27,399 nt of DNA from a bacterium (GTDB lineage Bacteria; Vulcanimicrobiota; Xenobia; Xenobiales; Xenobiaceae). The DNA is taken from NCBI GenBank assembly GCA_022839105.1, contig JALHDH010000051.1:1-27399 (forward strand), in the 5' to 3' direction. How positions within the stretch are numbered: the first letter of the stretch is position 1; the number at the start of each line of letters is the position of its first letter. Of the stretch, positions 21,940-27,399 are shown piece after piece. The notes below the pieces were generated by a model. It did not search any database. It saw only the letters and a program-made list of their open reading frames with translations, and was not told the origin of the DNA. Both the position numbers and the translations under genes were made by a program.

Positions 21940-24717
21940 CTACTCGCTCTTGGGCACGTCCGCGCGCCGCACGAACTTGTAGATCTCCATGACCACGAAC
22001 ACGACCGCCGCGATGCCTCCCAGGACGAACCAGTAATGCAGGGGCAGAGCGGTGACCCGCAGCAGGTTCTGCATGAAGGGCACGTTGACGACGGCGACGT
22101 GGATCAGGAAGGCCAGCGCCATTCCGTACATCAGGATCGGGTTGTTCTTCATCGGAACCCGGAAGGCCGAGCGGAACTCCGATCGGCAGTTCTGCACGTG
22201 GTAGAACTGCATCAGGACCAGCAGGGTGAAGACCAGGGTCCGGGCCAGGTCCTCCGGATACCCTGCAAAGTCGATCAGGTAGATCCACAGCCCCAGGCAG
22301 ACCCCGCCCATGGTCAAGCCGCCGACCATGACCTGCTCGATCATCTTGCGGTTGAACATGCCCTCGGAGGGCTGTCGAGGCGGGAGCTTCATGACGCCCT
22401 TCTCGCCTCCCTCGAAGGCCAGGGCCACGTCCTGGATGCCGTTGGTGACCAGGTTCAGCCAGAGGATCTGCACGGCCACCATGGGGGCCGGCATCCCCAG
22501 CAGGATCGAGGCCCCGATCAGCACGAGTTCGGCAAAGCCGGTCGAGATCAGCAGCAGGGTCACCTTGCGGACGTTGCTGTAGGCAAAGCGCCCTTCCTCG
22601 ATCCCGGCCACGATCGAGCTGAAGTTGTCGTCGAGAACGGTGATCAGCGAGGCGTCCTTGGCGATGTCGGTCCCCGAGCCCATGGCCACGCCGATATTGG
22701 CCCGCCTCAGGGCGGCGGCGTCGTTGACTCCGTCGCCCGTCACCGCGACGAACTCGCCCTGCTTGACCAGGACATCGACGATCTTGAGCTTCTGGAGCGG
22801 GGTGACCCGGGCGAAGACCCGGGTCCCGCGAACCCTCTCGGTCCAGGTGGACTCGTCCTCCGGGTCGATCTGTTCGAGTTCGGAGCCCGTCACCACGTCG
22901 ACCCGACTCTCGGCGATCCCCAGTTCCCGGGAGATCGCCAGCGCCGTGGCCGGGTGGTCTCCGGTGATCATCAGGACCCGCACGCCGGCCCCGTGGGCCT
23001 CGGCCACGGCCTGCTGGACCTCGGGGCGCAAGGGATCGATGAAGCTGACCAGGCCCAGGAAGGACAAGCCTGCCAGCTCGGCCTCCTCCAGGGTCTCCGG
23101 GGTGCCGCGCCCCTCCAGGCGGCCTTGGGCCACGGCCAGGACGCGGTAGCCCTCCTCGGCCAGGCGCTCGGAGTCGGCCAGGATCTTCTGGGCGTCCAGC
23201 GGGGCCTCGCCTTCCGCGACCCGGGCGCTGCCACACAGCGGCAGGACCGTCTCGACGGCCCCCTTGACCACCACCAGGCGAGCGTCGCCCTCGAGGTAGG
23301 CCTTGGCCGCGTAGCGGCGCTCGGACTCGAACGGGATCTCGCCGGCCAGGGGGAGGCGGCGCTGCTCGGCGGCCGGGTCCAACCCGGCCTTGCGGGCGAA
23401 GGCCAGCATGGCCACATCGACCGCGTCCCCGGTCTGGCGCCACTCGCCGTCGCGCTTCTCCAGCGAGGCCTCGTTGCACAAGGCACCGGCTTTCGCGAGT
23501 TCCAGGACCCGCGAAGAGACCTCCGCAGCCAGGGACTCACCTGAAGAATCGGCGATCTCGCCCTCGTCGTTGTAGCCCTGCCCGCCGACCTCGACATCCT
23601 GGCCATCGGGCAGGCTGACCCGCTTGAGGGTCTGCTGGTTCACCGTCAGGGTTCCGGTCTTGTCGCTGGCGATCAGGGTGCAGCTTCCCAGGCTCTCGAC
23701 GGCCATCAGGCGCCGGGCGATCACGTTGCGGTCGGCCATGCGCGAGGTGGCGATCGAGAGGGCCACGGTCATGGCCACCGGCAGCCCCTCGGGAATCGCC
23801 GAGACCGTCACGGCCACCATCAGCATGAACACCTCGCCGGCCGGCATGCTCTTGCCGAAGACCAGCCAGGAGCCCAGGAGCCCGGCGAAGCCCAGGACGA
23901 TGAAGCTGATGTGATGGGCAAACTGCTCCATCCGGATCAGCAGGGGAGGTTTGGCCGACTCGGTGGTGACCAGCGAGACCGCGATGCGCCCCACCTCGGT
24001 GTGGACTCCGGTCCCCACGGTCACGCCGATTCCCCGGCCGCTCACCACGGTGGCGCCGGCAAAGGCCATGTTGGAGCGATCGCTGACCGGAGTCGTCTGG
24101 TCCACGATTTCCAGCCTCTTCTCGACCGGGAGCGATTCCCCGGTCAGGAAGGACTCGTCGATGGCCAGGCCGGTGGCACTGGTCAGCCGCAGGTCGGCAG
24201 GCACCTTGCTGCCCGACTCCAGGAGGACCACGTCCCCGGGAACCAGATCCTCGGCCGAGATCGTCACCTGGTCCCCGTCGCGCAGGGCCTTGGCCTGGAT
24301 CTTCAACATGACCTGCAGGGCGTGGGCCTTCTTCTCGGCCCGAAACTCCTGGTAGGTCCCGATGGCCGCGTTCAGGAGGACCACCGCGAAGATGAAGACC
24401 GCGTCCTTGTAGTCCTGCATCGCCAGCGCCACCAACCCTGCGATCAACAGGATGTAGATCAGGGGGCTGGCAAACTGGTGCAGGAAGACCGTCAGGAGGC
24501 TAGGGGGCTCCGGAGCCGGCAGGGTGTTGGCCCCGAACTTGTCCAGACGTTGGCGCGCCTCCTCGGTAGAAAGCCCTGCTGGATCGGTCTGCAGGAACCC
24601 GAGAACCTCCTTCTCGGTCCGGGCGTGCCAGGGAATCTCGTGGAGCTGCCCTTCCGGGTCGAAATCTCTCCTCTGGGAAGGGGCGTCCTGCTGGACAGGG
24701 GGGGTGACAAGCGCCAT
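21940..24717 (-). CDS. Cation-transporting P-type ATPase, P2 type
   Basis: A 925-residue ion pump in the membrane, length normal for P2-type ATPases. The N-terminal region matches cation ATPases (LSTEEARQRLDKFGANTL). Further motifs: LTGES at about 192-195, PEGLP in the fourth membrane helix (as in Ca2+, Na+/K+ and H+/K+ pumps), the phosphorylation site SDKTGTLT with Asp352, KGAVE, DPLRPE and TGDGVNDAAALR at about 659-670. The sixth-helix region (WLNLVTNGIQDVALA) fits bacterial Ca2+/Na+-type pumps rather than heavy-metal types, and there is no CPC. ATG 24717 has AAAGGAG directly upstream. The ion cannot be read safely; Ca2+ is the first guess. It is separate from the GT28 gene by a 177-base gap. 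Confidence 0.93.
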   Translation of the reverse strand: MALVTPPVQQDAPSQRRDFDPEGQLHEIPWHARTEKEVLGFLQTDPAGLSTEEARQRLDKFGANTLPAPEPPSLLTVFLHQFASPLIYILLIAGLVALAMQDYKDAVFIFAVVLLNAAIGTYQEFRAEKKAHALQVMLKIQAKALRDGDQVTISAEDLVPGDVVLLESGSKVPADLRLTSATGLAIDESFLTGESLPVEKRLEIVDQTTPVSDRSNMAFAGATVVSGRGIGVTVGTGVHTEVGRIAVSLVTTESAKPPLLIRMEQFAHHISFIVLGFAGLLGSWLVFGKSMPAGEVFMLMVAVTVSAIPEGLPVAMTVALSIATSRMADRNVIARRLMAVESLGSCTLIASDKTGTLTVNQQTLKRVSLPDGQDVEVGGQGYNDEGEIADSSGESLAAEVSSRVLELAKAGALCNEASLEKRDGEWRQTGDAVDVAMLAFARKAGLDPAAEQRRLPLAGEIPFESERRYAAKAYLEGDARLVVVKGAVETVLPLCGSARVAEGEAPLDAQKILADSERLAEEGYRVLAVAQGRLEGRGTPETLEEAELAGLSFLGLVSFIDPLRPEVQQAVAEAHGAGVRVLMITGDHPATALAISRELGIAESRVDVVTGSELEQIDPEDESTWTERVRGTRVFARVTPLQKLKIVDVLVKQGEFVAVTGDGVNDAAALRRANIGVAMGSGTDIAKDASLITVLDDNFSSIVAGIEEGRFAYSNVRKVTLLLISTGFAELVLIGASILLGMPAPMVAVQILWLNLVTNGIQDVALAFEGGEKGVMKLPPRQPSEGMFNRKMIEQVMVGGLTMGGVCLGLWIYLIDFAGYPEDLARTLVFTLLVLMQFYHVQNCRSEFRSAFRVPMKNNPILMYGMALAFLIHVAVVNVPFMQNLLRVTALPLHYWFVLGGIAAVVFVVMEIYKFVRRADVPKSE

Positions 24718-24842
24718 GCGTTCTCCTTTCAGCAGGAGTCCGTGGCTCGGAGCAACTCAGAGGAAAACCTGGGGCCGGCCCGGCTCCTGCGGCCCTCAGG
24801 GTTCGCCCCCGAGGACCAAAGACCTTTGAGACATGAGTGGGG

Positions 24843-24864
24843 CGGGACCGCTCCGGTGGTCCCG
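24843..24864. terminator. Weak hairpin between glycosyltransferase and P-type ATPase genes
   Basis: CGGGACC (24843-24849) pairs with GGTCCCG (24858-24864) across an 8-base loop. It lies 31 bases after the end of the leftward glycosyltransferase gene and 126 bases before the ATPase start. No U-tract follows on the minus strand, so termination is doubtful. Confidence 0.25.
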
Positions 24865-24894
24865 AAGCCACGACCTCGCCGAGTTCTGGAGGCC

Positions 24895-26115
24895 TCAGGA
24901 GGCCTGGGAGTCCTTGGAGGCCAGGGCGGCCTCGGCCACCTGGGCGGCCACGTCATAGGAGGAGTTCGGGCGGCTCCAGGAGTCCATGCGCTGCTCCACC
25001 TCGGCTCGGGCGAGCGGATCGCGGATCAGTTGCTCGACCTGGCTTCGCATGGCCTCTACGTCCGGAGCGTTCCAGGCCACGCCGGCCAGGCGTTGGACCT
25101 GGGCCTCCTCCATCCCGGGAACGGGGTTGGTCACGATGACCGGCTTGCGCAGGGCCAGGAGTTCGGACAAGGTCAGGCCGCCCGGCTTGCTGACCACCAC
25201 GTCGGCGGCCCGCATCCAATCCACCCCGTTCTCTACGAAACCCTGGACGTGCAGAGGATGCCGGGTGCTGCCCTGCCGGGCCTCCAGGCGCTCCTTGGCC
25301 TCCTGGTTGCGACCGGTGATGGCCACCACCTGCATCGGATACGGCGAGGCCTCCAGGGCATCGATCAGCTTCTCGTAAGGCTGCAGGCCCAGGGAGCCCC
25401 CCATCAGGAGCACGGTCGGCAACCCAGGGTCCAAACCCAATCGGGTTGCCAGCGCCTGGCGATCTTCCTCGGCTGGCCTGGAGAAGGCTGGATTGATGGG
25501 AATCCCCGTGACGCGGATCCGATCCGGACCGACCCCCAGGTTGACCAGGTCCTGGGCGGTGGTCTCGGCTGCCACATAGTAGCGGTCCACCCGGTCCTGA
25601 GCCCAGATGGCGTGAGCCATGAAGTCGGTCGCCACGCTGTGGATCGGCATGTCCAGGCGCCCGGTCCCCTTCCAATGGGAGAGCATGGCGTTGGTCTGGG
25701 AATGGGTCGAGACCACCAGATCCGGACTCTCACGCTGAATCTCGTGCAGCACTCCGGGCGACAGGGCAGCCTTGGCCTTCAGGACGGCGGTTCCCACCCA
25801 GGAAGCCAGAGGCGAGCCTTGCAGGGCCAGACGAAAACCCCAGCGACGCAGGGCCGGAAGCTTCTCGGAGACCAGACCGAAGAACCCCTTCTGGGCCTTC
25901 ACCATCCGCGGCGAGGAGACATCCAGGGTGTCGAGTTCGCGGGCCTGCACGTTGGGAAGCTCGTTGAGGGCCTGCGCCAGCGACCGGGCCGCCGAGCGAT
26001 GTCCGCCCGTGTGGGAGCCGTGGACCAGCAGGATCTTCAGGGGATCCGCGGGATCCCGCTGGTTGAGCTTCTCGAGCAGGGCCGGGGGGAAGGGAGAGGT
26101 GCCGCCGATCTTCAT
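24895..26115 (-). CDS. GT28 glycosyltransferase, MGDG synthase/UgtP-like
   Basis: A 406-residue glycosyltransferase of the MGDG-synthase/processive diacylglycerol glucosyltransferase type (GT28, GT-B fold). The N-terminal glycine loop is HGSHTGGH (residues 32-39). Then come VSTHSQTNAM, VATDFMAHAIW, RYYVAAE, VTGIPINPAF at the domain junction, LLMGGSLGLQPYEKL and the donor-binding VSKPGGLTLSELLAL. It should transfer a sugar from UDP-sugar to a lipid at the inner membrane, e.g. diacylglycerol. The sugar is not readable. The ATG 26115 has no strong ribosome site. It precedes the P-type ATPase gene on the same strand. The 162-base gap to the next gene upstream holds nothing clear. Confidence 0.85.
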   Translation of the reverse strand: MKIGGTSPFPPALLEKLNQRDPADPLKILLVHGSHTGGHRSAARSLAQALNELPNVQARELDTLDVSSPRMVKAQKGFFGLVSEKLPALRRWGFRLALQGSPLASWVGTAVLKAKAALSPGVLHEIQRESPDLVVSTHSQTNAMLSHWKGTGRLDMPIHSVATDFMAHAIWAQDRVDRYYVAAETTAQDLVNLGVGPDRIRVTGIPINPAFSRPAEEDRQALATRLGLDPGLPTVLLMGGSLGLQPYEKLIDALEASPYPMQVVAITGRNQEAKERLEARQGSTRHPLHVQGFVENGVDWMRAADVVVSKPGGLTLSELLALRKPVIVTNPVPGMEEAQVQRLAGVAWNAPDVEAMRSQVEQLIRDPLARAEVEQRMDSWSRPNSSYDVAAQVAEAALASKDSQAS

Positions 26116-26277
26116 GGTCTGATTCTGACGACGGAGCCTGAAAGAGCCCGGAAATTTCCAGAATCGGGGTTCGGCAATCGGGGCAAGCCCGAATCCTGGC
26201 GCGGCGCGGGGGGCTTTCTGCGCAGCACTCCCGGGGCGCTGAGCCCCTGAGCGATGACGGCCAGGGCGTGGTCCTCC

Positions 26278-26640
26278 TCAAGTGCTATGGCGTACCCCTC
26301 GAAGGGGTTGACGGATCCCCTGCAGGAAAACCCCCGGCGAACTACCGGGAGGAACGAACATGAACATGGATGCGCAAGGCCACGAGGCAATCGCCAAGCT
26401 GGAGGGCGAATGCTTCCCGGTGCCTTCCAGGCGGGAGACGGCGCTCCGGGTCGTCCCCATGGACTCGGCCACCTCCTCCTGGGTCAACCCTGCTTGGGCC
26501 CGCGCCGACAAGAGCTCGCGCGCCAGGGCGTACTCCTCCTCCAGGTCGCCCTGGGCCTCCTCGAAGCCAGGGCGCTCAGAGGCCTGTTGGAGGAAGGCGG
26601 CGTGGTCATGGGAGACCGACATGTCATCCTTCTCAGCCAT
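26278..26640 (-). CDS. Xre-type antitoxin, HigA-like, C-terminus altered
   Basis: A 120-residue protein with a helix-turn-helix at about 51-73 (GLTQEEVAESMGTTRSAVSR) followed by LEGTGKHSPS, the usual sequence of HigA-type antitoxins. These bind their promoter and neutralise the cognate HigB-type RNase. ATG 26640 has AAGGAGGTGCACG just upstream and overlaps the toxin stop by eight bases. After residue 80 the family should continue with something like LATLRRYAEALG. Here it reads WPCASMFMFVPPGSS and on, unlike any antitoxin end. Another frame gives LGDCLVALRIHVHV, closer to the expected end, and a stop soon after. So a small deletion or frameshift probably damaged it. Confidence 0.6.
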   Translation of the reverse strand: MAEKDDMSVSHDHAAFLQQASERPGFEEAQGDLEEEYALARELLSARAQAGLTQEEVAESMGTTRSAVSRLEGTGKHSPSSLAIASWPCASMFMFVPPGSSPGVFLQGIRQPLRGVRHST

Positions 26641-26806
26641 CGTGCACCTCCTTCAGCCTCCGTCGGGCCAGGGCCAGATCGCGCATCGGCGTGGACTGCG
26701 TCTTCTTGATGAAGGCATGCAGGATCACCACGCGTCGGGCAACCTGGGAACAATAGAGGGATCGCCCCTGGCCTTCGCTCCCCCGCGGCCTCAACTCTTC
26801 GAGCAT
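26633..26806 (-). pseudogene. Truncated HigB-type (Gp49-like) toxin remnant
   Basis: The 57 residues from ATG 26806 match the C-terminal half of HigB/Gp49-like toxins: MLEELRPRGSEGQGRSLYC, RRVVILHAFIKKTQ and LALARRRLKEV. Full proteins have about 110 residues and start with a segment containing LPxxxRARF before the ELRP part. That N-terminal half is not found in any frame upstream: the sequence goes to the end of the HNH gene within 53 bases. The catalytic basic residues in the C-terminal part remain, but the fold would be incomplete. It precedes the antitoxin gene with an eight-base overlap, the normal HigB-HigA order. Confidence 0.65.
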
Positions 26807-26858
26807 GATTGTGTCCCTGAATCGCAAGGTCGGCGATCGCATCCCCGAGGGCGGAGTC

Positions 26859-27399
26859 TCAGGCGGCGCAGGGGTCCGAGGCAGAGGCGGCAGGCCCACA
26901 CCGGGACTCGGGCGTGGCCTCGCAGACCCGGTCGTCGGCTGGGAGCGGGTCTGCGGCCGGCGACTCGGCCTCGTCCCCCTCCCAGGCCAGCGCCTCTCCG
27001 TCCACCAGTCGCTCGTCGCACCAGACCCGCCAGGCATTGCCCTCCTCCAGGCCGATCTCCCAGATGCGGGTGCGCGGGTCCTCACCCTCCACCCGCATCG
27101 TGCCGCCGTGAAGATGGCGCAGGTGGTGGGCTGCGCACGCCACGGCCAGGTTCGGAAGCTCGTCCGACCCGCCTTGGGAGCGCTGCTGGATGTGGTGGAC
27201 GTGCAGGTTGGTCCGACAGACGCAGCCCGGAACCTCGCAGCGCCAGCCGGCCCGCTCCAGGGCCTGCCGGCGCACCCGGCTCTGGCCTGAATCCTCGGAA
27301 CCTGCCTGGCGCAGGAAGACCAGGCACAGGATGTACAGGCACTCCTCTGAGGTGAGCGTCTCAGCAGCGTCCTGCCGAAGTCGGGCCTCCGCAGCCTGC
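26859..27399 (-). CDS. HNH endonuclease domain protein, cut by window edge
   Basis: The 5' end lies outside the window; the frame is open to the last base. A GTG at 27275 is not the true start, since coding-like sequence (TSEECLYILCLVFLRQAG) continues upstream in the same frame. The HNH domain is clear: RAGWRCEVPGCVCRTNLHVHH, then QGGSDELPNLAVACAAHHLRHLHGG, giving the His-His, Asn and His residues of a beta-beta-alpha-metal nuclease, plus the C-x4-C zinc pair. The C-terminal 80 residues are acidic and Pro-rich without known domain. It ends 53 bases before the truncated toxin. Such proteins often move with mobile DNA, but no mobile-element ends are visible. Confidence 0.8.
   Translation of the reverse strand, partial: QAAEARLRQDAAETLTSEECLYILCLVFLRQAGSEDSGQSRVRRQALERAGWRCEVPGCVCRTNLHVHHIQQRSQGGSDELPNLAVACAAHHLRHLHGGTMRVEGEDPRTRIWEIGLEEGNAWRVWCDERLVDGEALAWEGDEAESPAADPLPADDRVCEATPESRCGPAASASDPCAA

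Noticed and set aside
23911..26250. 779-residue rightward open frame opposite the P-type ATPase and GT28 genes
   Set aside because: It is a GC-driven shadow: rich in Gly, Gln, His and Leu, no motif, no ribosome site, and both real genes opposite carry clear family motifs.
1..27399. CRISPR arrays, tRNA, rRNA, insertion sequences, phage genes
   Set aside because: I found no regular spaced repeats, no cloverleaf-like gene, and no transposase or integrase motif in the window.

Overview
The window is very GC-rich, uses ATG, GTG and TTG starts freely, packs genes into overlapping operons, and encodes a lipoprotein, a pseudopilin and several signal-peptide or membrane-anchored proteins. This suggests a high-GC bacterium with a pilin-type export machinery, most likely diderm. 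I cannot assign a phylum from the sequence.

Layout. Bases 165-1244: an orphan radical SAM/SPASM protein. 1313-4684: envelope genes, namely a lipoprotein, a membrane-anchored protein, a PEGA-domain protein (probably starting at ATC) and a secreted protein. 4786-12583: the main feature, two divergent operons that look like a ribosomally synthesised, post-translationally modified peptide (RiPP) locus. The leftward operon encodes a PqqD-like recognition protein, two radical SAM/SPASM maturases that I recognise as ScmE- and ScmF-like (SynChlorMet cassette), and a 37-residue precursor peptide not previously obvious because it is so short. The rightward operon encodes an M1-peptidase-like protein lacking its third zinc ligand, an 875-residue ABC exporter whose nucleotide-binding domain is interrupted by about 285 extra residues, a stand-alone cyclic-nucleotide-binding domain and a methyltransferase.

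12773-20292: a small membrane protein, a pseudopilin with a membrane-anchored partner, a large secreted protein with a caspase-like N-terminal domain (its last part is out of frame after a C7 run), a Tyr/Pro-rich secreted protein and a two-module ABC-2-like permease. 20480-26115: housekeeping-type genes, namely purine nucleoside phosphorylase, a nitroreductase, a cation P-type ATPase and a GT28 glycosyltransferase. 26278-27399: a decayed HigBA-type toxin-antitoxin pair beside an HNH nuclease gene cut by the window edge.

How the genes may work together (inference). The precursor leader carries a Y-x-x-P-x-L motif that a PqqD-like domain could hold while the two SPASM enzymes modify the Cys-containing C-terminal part. 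The divergent operon would then trim, methylate or export the product. There is no gene-free stretch longer than 300 bases; intergenic gaps are noted in the entries.
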